The notes beneath the pieces were generated by a model, which saw only the letters and a list, made by a program, of their open reading frames with translations, was not told the DNA's origin and searched no databases. From Brachionus koreanus (taxonomy: Eukaryota; Rotifera; Eurotatoria; Ploima; Brachionidae), in the NCBI GenBank assembly GCA_016987375.1, contig PJRA01000172.1, forward strand, positions 344,150-408,149: 64,000 nucleotides of DNA, given 5' to 3'. Below, piece after piece: positions 32,802 to 43,983 of this stretch. How positions within the stretch are numbered: position 1 is the stretch's first letter; each line of letters begins with the position of its first letter. A program made the translations under genes and the position numbers.

Positions 32802-34562
32802 ATGAGTAATTTAATAGAAGCTGCAAGAAAAACAGCCTATGATGTCTATGCAAGGCTAATGGACAGACATTTAAAACATCTAGAAAGACAAATGAAGTAT
32901 AAGCCAATTGACCAAAATGCAGCAGCAATAACAAACAGTGCATTTCTTGATATGGTAGTAAGAACATATAAAACAAATCCAATGGCTCTACAATTAATAA
33001 TGAAAGATCCTAGAGTTCAAACATATTTTAAAAAACAAGCAAATGAAATACCATTCTATATTATGGGTGTTTTGAGAAAAGAAGGTGCAAAAAAAGAACT
33101 AGTAGCTTCAATAGTTGATAATGATGAATTAGAAATGTATGATAAAATACATGGAACAAAATATAGTAAAGTAGAAGAAAAAGATAAATATGAAGCGTAT
33201 GCAAGAACTCCTGAAGAATTAGAAGCAGAATTTGATGCTTTTCAAGCATTTTATGAAACAAACTATGGACAAAGTATTGAAAATTTAGGTATAAATACAA
33301 GTAATTCACCAAAAAAAATTAAACCAAACGAAGAAAATCCTCCAAGTATAGAACCAATAAGTTCAGATACAGATACAAATAGTAGCCCAAAAAGTCAAGT
33401 TAGTAAACCTAGCACTAATAAAGACATTCCAGAAGAACCTGAAATGCCAGAAGAAATGGAAACAGATAGAGCTGCAGGTGGTAGTACAGGAATTGGACAT
33501 CACGGCGGTTATTATGGTAATGCTAGTAGAAACCCAGGATTCGAAAAAAGTAGACTAGAAAGAGAAGTTGTAAAAACTCATAACAGAAGTGATAAACTTT
33601 TCTACTGGGGAATGTCAGGTTTTGATTCAGATTATGATGCAGGCAAACCTTATATAGAAGATTTGATGATAGGAACCAAAAAAACTGGAATATTAAAATT
33701 TAAAACACAATATACAAATACTACTATGAATTTTACATATAATACAGGTAATACATCATTAGCTGGTCAAGTTTATGCAGAACCAATAAATTTTCACATT
33801 TATGACTTTATTGATCATAAAATTTTAAACTCAGTTGGTGGAAGATTAAGACAATTTGAAAAAAATTCATTAGCTGAAATACATGTAGAAGTAGAATTAC
33901 ATACAAGAAAAGGATCTGCTTTTGATAATGAATGGTATTTAAATCAATGGAGTGCATTAACAACTCCAACAACTGACCAAATGAGAGCTGCAAGAAAAGA
34001 TTTAACATCGAATCCACAATATTTAATATACAGAGATGCTGACGGAGATTTTCAAGCAAATGGATTTATAAAATCAAATACTGAATATGATGCAGCAGAT
34101 ACTGAAATGTTACCATCTAGAAAATTACAAAGTTTAAGAAAAAAAGACAAAACTACAGATATTGTAAGTAATGGTTTTAGTTTTACAAGAAAAGTAACTG
34201 CTGGAGGACCATATTATTTAACTCCAGCTAAAATATGGGAATTAAAAGATAGAAGTATCTCAACATTAATTAATGAAATTGAAGGCCAAAGTGCAGATTC
34301 AAGTGGCAATTTAGTAAAATGGCCAGAATATTTTAATTTCTTAGTAGTGCCATTAAACTCTGATATGGTTATGTGTCCTATGACATCAAACGCATGTATT
34401 ACACCTAATTTTCACACAGAAGTACATATAAAGACGACAGCAACATGGTTATGTATGGGTAATGCTTACACTAGTGCAACAATAGGATATAAATTAGATC
34501 CTTGCTATAATGCAAACACACTATACAATATGGAAATAATTAATATGTCTAATACCCACTGA
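32802..34562 (+). CDS. Parvovirus-like capsid protein (endogenous, intact ORF)
   Basis: 586-residue ORF with no interruption. The N-terminal roughly 130 residues are helical/charged. An acidic, Pro/Ser-rich linker follows (about 150-215), then a Gly/His-rich hinge (GGSTGIGHHGGYYGN, about 226-240) like the Gly-rich strand of parvovirus capsids. The rest (about 260-586) is beta-rich with many aromatic and Asn/Thr residues, ending in a hydrophobic C-terminus, consistent with a jelly-roll VP. No PLA2 (HDxxY with calcium loop) is visible. In its favour as capsid: position opposite an SF3 helicase, size and hinge. A novel host-domesticated protein is the alternative. The N-terminal start is set by the TATA/Inr pair just upstream. 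Confidence 0.7.
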   Translation: MSNLIEAARKTAYDVYARLMDRHLKHLERQMKYKPIDQNAAAITNSAFLDMVVRTYKTNPMALQLIMKDPRVQTYFKKQANEIPFYIMGVLRKEGAKKELVASIVDNDELEMYDKIHGTKYSKVEEKDKYEAYARTPEELEAEFDAFQAFYETNYGQSIENLGINTSNSPKKIKPNEENPPSIEPISSDTDTNSSPKSQVSKPSTNKDIPEEPEMPEEMETDRAAGGSTGIGHHGGYYGNASRNPGFEKSRLEREVVKTHNRSDKLFYWGMSGFDSDYDAGKPYIEDLMIGTKKTGILKFKTQYTNTTMNFTYNTGNTSLAGQVYAEPINFHIYDFIDHKILNSVGGRLRQFEKNSLAEIHVEVELHTRKGSAFDNEWYLNQWSALTTPTTDQMRAARKDLTSNPQYLIYRDADGDFQANGFIKSNTEYDAADTEMLPSRKLQSLRKKDKTTDIVSNGFSFTRKVTAGGPYYLTPAKIWELKDRSISTLINEIEGQSADSSGNLVKWPEYFNFLVVPLNSDMVMCPMTSNACITPNFHTEVHIKTTATWLCMGNAYTSATIGYKLDPCYNANTLYNMEIINMSNTH

Positions 34563-34821
34563 ACAGCCGAGTGGGGAGACTACAAGAATTAGAAAAGACT
34601 AAATCACAATAACAATGACATAGTTGGTAACAAATTCCTAAGCAAAGCAAAAATCTTATCTTTGTAAATACTAATTGTAAATAGTCTAACGTATTAAAAA
34701 ATTTGAGCCGGTACTCTATATGGGTATCCGTCTCATTTTTATTTTTAAGGAGGATTATAATAAAACACTTTATAATTTTTAAAACTTTTATTTAATAAAA
34801 TATAATAAACTAATAAATCTT
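34563..34821. other. Convergent ORF junction with 3'-end signals
   Basis: Contains AATAAA-type signals in both directions between about 34755 and 34800, and a CCCACT/AGTGGG hairpin at the capsid stop. An imperfect inverted repeat lies around 34703-34735 (GAGCCGGTAC versus GTATCCGTCTC). This fits bidirectional transcript termination in an ambisense genome. Confidence 0.5.
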
Positions 34822-35106
34822 TTAATAGAATTGTTCGGCATACTCCGAGAGTCCCATCTGATTCTCCGGAATATTTGCCATCCATTTTTCAACATTCTCT
34901 TTTTGATGTTGATCATCGTCACTATTAAAGTCAAATTCAGTTGGAGCAGATACATCAGAGTCATTATCCTTTATGCTCGATAAAATAGATTCAATTTCTT
35001 TGTCGTTTTCTTTGGCCTTCTCCAACAAATCACAAAATGTTTCCCAATTCTGAGAGTTTCTTAAAAGCTTTGCAACCAAAGACTTGTAATAATCTTTCCA
35101 TGGTTT
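34822..35106 (-). pseudogene. NS1-like C-terminal region, same frame after one stop
   Basis: An open stretch of about 95 codons in the same frame as the helicase ORF, separated only by the TAA at 35107-35109. It is acidic (KENDKEIESIL, DFNSDDDQHQKENVEKW) and probably the natural C-terminal tail of the replication protein. Whether the stop is a mutation or a genuine gene end cannot be told from this copy. Confidence 0.55.
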
Positions 35107-35982
35107 TTAGGATTTTGCATATAAATTTTGTAATTCCGGCGCATCCATGTTATATAAATAAAATCTACGTTTGAACTCTGGTTTCCTATTTACTAGTTCA
35201 CTTAAAGTACTATAATCCAGATATTCGTCTGGGTTAAATGAAATAAAAAATCTCTCAATCTTTAAGATGAGATCCTCTATAGAAGTTTTGTTTTTGGCAA
35301 GCCGAACATTAAGTCCGGTGCCAGAAAGTTGTTCCTTGATACTACAGAATGTGTCATTTAGTGTAACTCTCTTGGTCAAAGAGAGCCACTTCATTTCTTC
35401 TATCACTACTGTAGAAATGGCAGCTCGAGCAGCAGAGTCATACTTAAGTATGTCCTCTTTGACGAATTGTGTTCCAGGCCAAACATGGTATGGCCCAAAA
35501 CTTTGTGCGAGAATCTCGCAAATCGTCGTCTTAAAAGTGGAAGCTCGGCCACCTAAAATGCAAGCATAACCAGAATTGCTGGGATGTGCATCAATCTTAA
35601 TTCTAATGTCTCTTATAAATTCTATAAAAGACTTGAAAGGGATTAATTTTTTTAAATCATCCTTACTAAGAGGCATATTCTCATCCTCCTTCATTCTCTG
35701 ATCTTCAAGAGATTGGAGGTGATCACTATATGCTTTACTCAACCTAAGCTTAATACAGTCGGTTTTCCACGAATTATATTGTGGATATTCATTCCTAAAT
35801 TCAGCCATTTCGGCTTCGGAATGTTTTGGCCGACTTTTCATTTCTTTAATTTTTGATATAATACTTTGCCTGTTATCAGGCTTATAACCTATGTTAGAGT
35901 TCTCGTAGATAATTATTTTTCTTTTAATATAATTAACCAAATTTTTATAGTGTTCTTCACTTTTAATTTGGTTGAAGTGCAT
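35107..35982 (-). pseudogene. Parvovirus NS1-like SF3 helicase, N-terminally truncated
   Basis: The ORF opens in the right repeat (first ATG 35982-35980). Walker A is GGRASTFKTT (parvoviral GPASTGKT pattern, but Phe replaces the Gly before Lys). Walker B is TVVIEEM, a B'-like segment SIKEQLSGTGLNVRLAKNK follows, and motif C is around RFFISFNP: all SF3 motifs in order over about 110 residues. The upstream HUH endonuclease/origin-binding half expected of NS1 (full length usually more than 500 residues) is absent, cut at the junction with the LINE repeat. With the missing half, the altered P-loop and the stop at 35107, this copy should not support replication. Confidence 0.8.
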
Positions 35983-35986
35983 TTGA

Positions 35987-36014
35987 ATTAAACAAAGCAG
36001 ATTAAACAAAGCAG
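35987..36014 (+). repeat. 14-bp tandem duplication at the right junction
   Basis: ATTAAACAAAGCAG occurs twice back to back (35987-36000, 36001-36014), exactly where viral sequence meets the right LINE repeat. The left copy of the LINE repeat has it once. Confidence 0.9.
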
Positions 36015-36268
36015 CACTTGTTTTAGTCTCTTAACCTCCTTAAGGGATCATTATGAAACTTATGATCAAAAAAACAATTCCGTGTGCAAGCAATTGTCCA
36101 ATTTAGAAAAAAAAATATACATAAGTGTTACTGATTTTGATCCAAGGACAGCGATAGAATTGATTGAAAACATACATACTGAGAAAAATCGTGGCTTGGT
36201 TGACTCGATTAAATTTATACTATCTAAAATAGAAGAAAAAATTTCAAAAAAATTAGATCATCTTTATT
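35998..36268 (+). repeat. 271-bp direct repeat, right copy (LINE B 3' coding end)
   Basis: Partner of 32465-32735. Beyond its end the LINE B reading frame continues (LFKILNDFLKVEFF, stop at about 36315), so this copy is joined to the original downstream LINE sequence, whereas the left copy is joined to the virus. Confidence 0.95.
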
Positions 36269-36431
36269 TGTTTAAAATTTTAAATGATTTTTTAAAAGTA
36301 GAATTTTTTACATAATTTGTTTTTTTAAAAATACTTATCATAATTTCATAATTTATTGAGACGTAAATCTTTTTATACTTTTTCTTAGCATGTATACTTA
36401 AATTGGTATTTATAATACGACATCGAACTAA

Positions 36432-37009
36432 NNNNNNNNNNNNNNNNNNNNNNNNNNNNNNNNNNNNNNNNNNNNNNNNNNNNNNNNNNNNNNNNNNNNN
36501 NNNNNNNNNNNNNNNNNNNNNNNNNNNNNNNNNNNNNNNNNNNNNNNNNNNNNNNNNNNNNNNNNNNNNNNNNNNNNNNNNNNNNNNNNNNNNNNNNNNN
36601 NNNNNNNNNNNNNNNNNNNNNNNNNNNNNNNNNNNNNNNNNNNNNNNNNNNNNNNNNNNNNNNNNNNNNNNNNNNNNNNNNNNNNNNNNNNNNNNNNNNN
36701 NNNNNNNNNNNNNNNNNNNNNNNNNNNNNNNNNNNNNNNNNNNNNNNNNNNNNNNNNNNNNNNNNNNNNNNNNNNNNNNNNNNNNNNNNNNNNNNNNNNN
36801 NNNNNNNNNNNNNNNNNNNNNNNNNNNNNNNNNNNNNNNNNNNNNNNNNNNNNNNNNNNNNNNNNNNNNNNNNNNNNNNNNNNNNNNNNNNNNNNNNNNN
36901 NNNNNNNNNNNNNNNNNNNNNNNNNNNNNNNNNNNNNNNNNNNNNNNNNNNNNNNNNNNNNNNNNNNNNNNNNNNNNNNNNNNNNNNNNNNNNNNNNNNN
37001 NNNNNNNNN
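36432..37009. other. Assembly gap (578 N)
   Basis: Run of N between the LINE B tail and a LINE A fragment. Confidence 1.
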
Positions 37010-37190
37010 TTTTTAGATTTCTCGAAGGCATTTGATCGGGTTTCCCATAAACTCCTAAAGATCAAGTTAAATAGCTATCGATTTACTGGTAAGCTTTTGG
37101 CATGGCTCGAAAATTTTCTACAAGATAGGAAACAGAGAGTTGTAATAGGTCAGTATGAATCTGATTGGGTTGATGTGCTAAAGTATTAAT
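37010..37190 (+). pseudogene. LINE family A RT fragment after the gap
   Basis: Reads FLDFSKAFDRVSHKLLKIKLNSY then GKLLAWLENFLQDRKQRVVIG, nearly identical at the start to 61083-61155. The 5' part is hidden by the gap; truncated downstream by about 37190. Confidence 0.85.
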
Positions 37191-37748
37191 AAACTAATAA
37201 TAAAGAAAACACGTTAGTTATTGATAGATAGATAGATGGATGGATTCGGATAATTGACCAAAAGGACTACAGGATCTACTTTAAAAAAATCTAAATTGTA
37301 CAATTAGACAAATTTAATCTTTAATCTTAAACTTTCAAACATTTCTAAATTACTTTTACTTTATTTTAAATTTTTTGATATACTAAATAACAAACATTAC
37401 CAAGGGTGCTGAAAAAAAGTAAGCAAATAGTATGTACGACCTCAAATTCTTATCCTCTTATTCTCGAAAAAATTCTATCATAAAATTATTGCTTATAATT
37501 AAATGATATTGCTGAAAAGCCGTTCGGGATAGTCCTAGCGGTATGTTATTAAATTAAAAAAAAAAATTATTAATAATAAAAAATTATAAATAATAAATAA
37601 GAATTCCACATTTAATTAATTTTGCAAAAAGCTAGGCAAAAATTATTCTAAGATTTTGGATCTGATAATCGGCTCTCCCTCACTTGCTAGCTGTATCCAA
37701 TAATTCAAAGTCCTGGTAGACAATTTAAAAAGTAATCATTACCCAATT

Positions 37749-39650
37749 TTGACAACTTTTGATCTAACAATGAATAAAGATGATTATATTAAGCAAATTA
37801 TTCCTAGATTCAAGTATGATCTAGCGGATTGGAATCTATTTAGGGTAAAATTAAACTGTAAACCGAATGAGCTTACTAGAAATAATATTGAGGAACTCAG
37901 CCTTTTTGTTGTAACATCCATTATCAATGCTGCAGAATCCTCTATCCTAAAAAGCTCTAATAGTTTCAGGTCTGGTGAGCAACCTAACTATATATAATTT
38001 TGAAGATAAAGTTAAGGAGAAAATTTTATCGGAAACTGAAACGAAGCATTCCGAGTAGTTTAGAAATGAAATGTGCCACAAAAAGAGAAATTAATGCTAT
38101 AAATAAAGATCTCAAGAAAGATATTCAAGAGTTTAAAAGTTCTCACTGGAATTGATTTCTTGAGAAAGTAAGAAAAAGCCATGTCTAAAGTAATTCGTTC
38201 TGGAAGCAAAATAATAACTTTCGAAATCCGAAAACAATTAGAAAGACACCTTCCATTATCTACGAAGCTTTAACTCTGACAACGAATCAAGATAAGGCTA
38301 AAACTTTCTCAAAATCTTTTTCTTCAAGTATAGAGGAGGAAGCGTTTGACAATAATTTCAAAGTAAAAGTCAATCAGAGTATTGAATCATCAAATATAGA
38401 TAATAATAAAGATAGTAAAATAATCAGTACTGATGAAATTATCAAAGCTATCAAAATGCTGAGAAATAGATCTTCTCCTGGAGAAGAAAGGATCAGCAAT
38501 ATTATGCTTAAGCAACTCTCTCTAGATTTCATTTTAGTAATCAAAGACTTATTTAATTTATGTCCAAAAAAACAAACCTGGCCTAATAACTGGAAATTGT
38601 CCTAAATAATAATGATTCCCAAAAAGTCTGATAATAAACAAGATCCAACAAATTATCGACCCATTAGCTTGACAAGCTGTCTAGGGAAGCTTTTCGAGAA
38701 GGTATTAGGAAATAGAATAAGCGCTTTATTAGAAAAAAACAATTTGATAAATACCTGCCAGGCAAAAGATTAAGGAACAGTTAAATAAGAAAAGAAAAGT
38801 GTGTGGTTTGTTCTTCATTTGACCGTGTTTGGCATTATAGATTAATTTACAAACTAATTAAAATAGGAATCCCAATGGAATTAATAGGCCTAGTAGAGTC
38901 ATTTCTTTCTAAAAGATTTCTCAGTGGACGTTAAGGGAGAGAAAAGCATGAATTTTCCAATCCAGACTAGTGTCCCTCAGGGTCTCGTCTTGAGTCCTCT
39001 TTTATTCACAATTTTCGTCAAAGACCTTCCTACTAATAAAAAGCAGAATCAAACTTATTCAATGCTATTTGCAGACGATCTGACTACAATTTTCCCTTAA
39101 AATAAAGGTAGAAGAAAAAAATAAATAAAGAGATACAAATCTACCTCAGTGAATTGGAATATTGGCTCTACAAATTGAGTTTAAAGATGTCAGTTCCGAA
39201 ATTTAACTTCATAGTCTTTTCGATAGCAAATAGAGGGAATAATTCTCTCAATCTTTTTTTGAATAATCAACAAATACCCCAAGCTAAAGAAGTTAATTTT
39301 TTAGGCTGCATTCTAGACCAAAACTTAAACATTAACCAACAGATAAAAAGGATAAAAGAAAAATGTCTACAAAGACTGAAAATTATAAAGATCCTTTCAA
39401 ACAAATCATGGAAGCTGAAAAAACACTGATAGGAGTTTTTAGAGCCTTAATTGGATCGATTATAGATTATTTTTTCTTTGTTCTTTCAACAATTTCTAAA
39501 GCTTGAATTTCAAAAATTCAAGTTACACAGAACAGAGCTTTAAGATCAATTTATGATCTGCATTTTGATCCAATAAAAAGGACTTATCCATCAATAGTTG
39601 ATGGATGGATAAGCCAATTTCGACATTGATTGTAAGCCAAAGCTGTTGTC
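37749..39650 (+). pseudogene. LINE family C copy, heavily mutated
   Basis: Pre-RT linker sequence (DLADWNLFRVKLN, 37810-37870) is followed by RT pieces in shifting frames: MLRNRSSPGEERISNIMLK, IPKKSDNKQDPTNYRPISLTS, TSVPQGLVLSPLLFTIFVKDLP, YSMLFADDLTTIF, then NFLGCILDQNLNINQQIKRIK and LQRLKIIKILSNKSWKLK. It is related to the minus-strand copy at 903-2025. A CTGAAGGGGC motif near 39807 may be its 3' tail. Many stops and frameshifts; dead. Confidence 0.85.
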
Positions 39651-40807
39651 ACTTTCTCATATCTTTTAAACAAACCTTATCAGTAAAATTAAATCCTCAA
39701 AAATTAAAAACTGAAATTATTTATTTATTTATTTAATTTGTAAAATCTAATTTATTTATTTTTTTCTTTTTAATTTTATTTTTCTAATTTTAATTTGCAT
39801 AACCCTGAAGGGGCGAAATTATTTTATATCATTATCCGTAAGTCCATGTGACTAATGTCACTAAAATTTATTTAGACTTACTTACTATTTAGCTACAATT
39901 TTATATCTTTTCCAAAAAAATGAACTCTGAACCAAAATCAAGAGAGAGCGTTCTACTTGAGCTTTCAGATAATACTTTAGAAGAAATGTTCCATATAATA
40001 TGATTCTAAAGGAGATTTTAAGGAGTGTCAATTTCAAATCAGTTAGCAAAATAAGCCTAGGTTCAAGAAACAGTCAAATTTTTAAAATCCATGGTTATTT
40101 ATGATTATTTATATTAAAATATAAACGTGAAGATAAAAACAGTAGTTAAGTTGCTTATGTTCAAATGTTAAAAACATTAAAGACAAAATAATTTTATTGT
40201 AAAGTTTATTTTTCACTTAAAAATTAAATTTTATTCAAAAAAAATTATGCTAAGTTTTTGAAAGACAAACTATTCTAACATGTAATTTGATTTTTTTTAG
40301 AAAAAAATGGATCAGGTTTGATGACGATTACATTTTTTATTATTTAAATTAATAATTATCATTCACTTAATTATTATTTTAACTTTAATACAAATATTTT
40401 TTAACAAAAATTAATAAACTATAATTGTTATTAATGAGAATAAATAAAAAAGTCAACTAGACAAGTTTCAAAATTACTTTTTATAAATTTTTTTCTTTTT
40501 TATAAATTATGCTAACTAATTTCATTAAATAATATTTTTAAAATTATTTTTATATGATTTGTTCAATAATAATTTATTTTGTTAGTTTGTGAATTATTGT
40601 ATATTTAATTTTTTTTACTTCGTGTCGTCAGCATTTTAGTGATTTTACTTTAACTCAATGTATGTCACGTTTCAGAATTTTTTTTACCCATTAGAAAATT
40701 AATTTTTACCTCAAAATTGTAGAAAAAAAGTTCATTCTATCCTTATATCATATGTTAAAACAAATTATATTAATTTGAATTTTTAGATTAAAATATAAAA
40801 ATTTGTG
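39651..40807. other. AT-rich DNA upstream of TM9SF3
   Basis: Nothing coding recognised; presumably contains the TM9SF3 promoter and the LINE C tail. Confidence 0.5.
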
Positions 40808-42911
40808 ATGTGGTTACAAAAGTCGGCACTTTTGCAGTTGTTTCTAAGCATCATTTCATTTGTTTTGATTAGATCCGACGAGCATGAACATAAATATGAA
40901 CCAAATGAAGAAGTTGTTTTATGGGTTAATACAGTCGGACCGTACCATAATCGTCAAGAGACGTATCCGTATTTTTCATTACCATTTTGTGCCGGGCCTA
41001 AACCATCGATTAACCATTATCATGAAACTCTTGGTGAAAATTTGCTTGGTGTTGAACTTGAATTTAGTGGAGTAAACATAGCATTTAGAGGAGATTATAC
41101 CAAAACTGAATACTGTTCGGTCGATTTAACAAAAGAGAAATACGAATTGTTTGTCTATGCGATCAAAAATCACTATTGGTATCAGATGTATATCGATGAC
41201 TTGCCAATATGGGGAATTGTGGGAGAATATGATGAAAAAGATGAATCGTTTTGGCTTTGGACTCATAAGAAATTTGAGCTTGGTTACAACGAGGATAGAA
41301 TTGTTGATGTCAATTTAACGAGTGAAGCTAAAGTCAAACTATCTCCTGGAATGAATATCAAATTTTCATACGAAGTAAATTGGAAAAAATCCAACATCAA
41401 ATTTGAGGATCGGTTCGAAAAGTATTTAGATCCAGGATTTTTTCAGCATAGAATTCATTGGTTTTCTATATTTAATTCATTCATGATGGTCATATTTCTA
41501 GTAGGCATTGTAAGCATGATTTTGATGAGAACCTTACGAAAAGACTATGCCCGCTATAATGAAAAAGATATTGATGATTTAGAAAGAGATTTAGGAGACG
41601 AATATGGTTGGAAACAAGTTCATGGAGACGTCTTTCGTTCTCCACCATTTTCAACTTTTTTGGCTTCTCTTTACGGATCTGGGTGTCAAATAGCATCTGT
41701 TGTGTTGATTGTTGTTGTATTTACAATTATTGGTGAATTATACACTGAAAGAGGCTCTCTATTGAATACAGCTATATTTATGTATGCTGTAACATCTCCA
41801 GTGAATGGTTTTTTTGGTGGAGGTCTGTATGCTCGTCTTGGAGGTAAATTATGGATCAGGCAAATGGTAATAGGATCATTATTAGTACCTGGTTTTGTCA
41901 GTTTAACTGCGTTTTTAATTAATTTTATCGCCATTTATTATCAAGCTGCAAAGGCAATTCATTTTACTTCAATGGTAAAAAAATAAATTTATTATTTAAA
42001 AAATTTTAAATTTTAAATTTTAGCTTGCAATTGTTGCAATATGCATTTTTATAATTTTGCCATGTAATTTAATAGGAACTCTTCTAGGACGAGCATTAAC
42101 TGGACAGGCTAATTATCCTTGTCGAATAAATGCTGTGCCTCGTCCCATTCCTGAAAAAAAATGGTATACCGATCCTTTAGTAATCACAATTTTTGGAGGA
42201 CTTTTACCATTTGGTTCAATTTTTATTGAAGTGTTAGTTTTCATGAAAGTTGTTCTAATTTAGAGTAATAATTATTTTTTATTTGTAGCTATTTTGTTTT
42301 CACTTCGTTTTGGGCTTATAAAATTTACTATGTGTACGGATTTATGCTTCTAGTTTTTTTGATTCTCTTGATAGTAACAATTTGTGTAACAATAGTCACA
42401 ACTTATTTCTTACTAAATGCGGAAGACTACAGATGGTATGTATTTTTTAGATAAATATTTTCATCTTTCAAATTGTTTAATTGAAACAAAATTTTTAATT
42501 TTTGAGCAGAAAAAATTTGATCATATTAATCAAATAAGACAATGTCTGCCCGTCAAAAATTTTTATTTCACTTTTATTTTAAAGACTTGTTTTTTTAATT
42601 AATTTTTTATAATAAATCAAATTTAAAGGCAATGGACAAGTTTTGCGACAGGAGCTTCAATTAGTCTGTATATTTACATGTATTCGTTTTATTACTATTT
42701 TTTCAAGACAAAGTAAAAAGCTTTAATTTTGTATAGAATAAAGAACTAATATTTTACTTTTATAAGAATGTATGGTCTTTTTCAAACAGCATTTTATTTT
42801 GGTTATATGGCATTGCTTAGCGGTATATTGGGAATTATGTGCGGCACATTTGGTTACACAGGTGCCAATTATTTTGTTAGAATAATATATTCAACAGTAA
42901 AAATAGATTAA
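40808..42911 (+). CDS. TM9SF3: TM9SF3 nonaspanin
   Basis: Exons 40808-41974, 42024-42232, 42289-42435, 42629-42712, 42767-42911; 583 residues (human 589). A signal peptide is followed by [30 protein letters not shown], almost identical to vertebrate TM9SF3. [46 protein letters not shown] and [15 protein letters not shown] follow, then nine membrane segments with [19 protein letters not shown]-type loop and [11 protein letters not shown]. The C-terminal STVKID matches the conserved KxD/KID COPI-type Golgi signal. Nonaspanins act in Golgi/endosomal membrane-protein sorting. The ATG at 40808 is chosen because it precedes the signal peptide. Confidence 0.97.
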
Positions 42912-43199
42912 GTTAACTATTAACTAAATTAACCGAACTTCAGTTATTTTTTCCAAATTACTAAAATATTTAACTCAGAAAATAAACTGTAAACAAAATA
43001 TTACAAAATTATCATTGATTTTAAATCTCAATCGATCAAAGCGACATTCAAATCATTTATTGGTATAATTTTTTTTTTTAAATAAAGTGAAAAAGATCAA
43101 AATTATCCCAAATTGTTGTTAATATAATGAACTTTAGATTTTAAAAACTGAATTACCTGCCTAATAAAAAATGACAATTACAAAATGAGTTGCTTAACA

Positions 43200-43379
43200 C
43201 TAGAAAGACCGACGGGTTAATTAGATCATTTTTTAAAAATTGAAACTTAAATAAAAAAAAACTTATGATCTTGTTTTTAATTCTCATAAAAAATCTTATT
43301 AATTTTCAGAAAATATATTTTATTTGTCTACATTACTAGATTTTAAATTTTAATTAATAATTTGCCGGACTTGCTAGTG
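43200..43379. mobile_element. piggyBac-type MITE, 180 bp, TTAA duplication
   Basis: TTAA at 43196-43199 and 43380-43383 flank termini CACTAGAAAGACCG and (reverse complement of the right end) CACTAGCAAGTCCGG. The termini share CACTAG with the MITE at 60689-60905. The internal sequence is non-coding. Confidence 0.75.
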
Positions 43380-43983
43380 TTAAAATTTTTCCAGATCATT
43401 TTGAATACGCAATTATATGACTTAAAATTTTTGTAGCATTTGAAAGAATTATTTTTAAAATATTGAAAAAGGGCTGTGATTTCTAAAATAATTGCATTGA
43501 AATTTACATTGAACATTTAAAAAGTTTTGTTCAAATTTGAAATTTGATAATTGATCAAAAATTTTACTGAACCTAAACCGGATTTCTTTTGAAAAAAATA
43601 CTTTTTCTACGCACTTACTTTTCTTTTCTTTTTCTGTCTCTAAATATCATGCTTTAACTATTTAATTATAGAAAATTTGGAAATAACTGAAGACATTGAT
43701 GATGAAAACGTTTCGTTAAGAGAAAAATAACCCCTAAAATCATATAATACACTTGAATATTTAATTATTTAAAAAATTGAAACTTGATTAAAATAAAAAC
43801 TTATTTGAAACAAAAAAACAAAAAATACACAGCCCCTTATTTCACGGGTCATTGAGTAAGTGATCGGCCTTAGCCTTAGAATTAATAATAATAAAAATAA
43901 TACTAGTAATAATAAAATACAAGAAAATAAGTAAGTATTTTTTTACAATAAATTTTTTTTGTTTATTTTTATTAATTATTACT

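Larger units (their letters stand above)
32736..35997. mobile_element. Ambisense parvovirus-like endogenous viral element
   Basis: A 3.26-kb segment holds a capsid-like ORF on + (32802-34562) and an SF3-helicase ORF on - (35982 to 34822), converging tail to tail as in ambisense densoviruses. Its composition and genes are unrelated to the LINE around it. No matching terminal inverted repeats are seen at the two ends; the left end has only a tiny GGAG-CAGA-CTCC hairpin (32736-32747). The N-terminal HUH-nuclease half of NS1 is missing at the right end, so that side is truncated. The segment is bracketed by 271-bp LINE direct repeats. Viral nature: strong from the pair of genes. Subfamily: not determined; no phospholipase A2 motif is seen in the capsid ORF. 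Confidence 0.85.

Noticed and set aside
39583..39608. Short palindrome around TTATCCATCAA/TTGATGGATGG
   Set aside because: Part of simple-sequence ATGG-rich LINE debris; short and imperfect, no functional context.
43673..43730. Acceptor plus short reading frame ending in a stop (ENLEITEDIDDENVSLREK)
   Set aside because: TM9SF3 already has a complete conserved C-terminus and no other gene leads into this; left uncalled.
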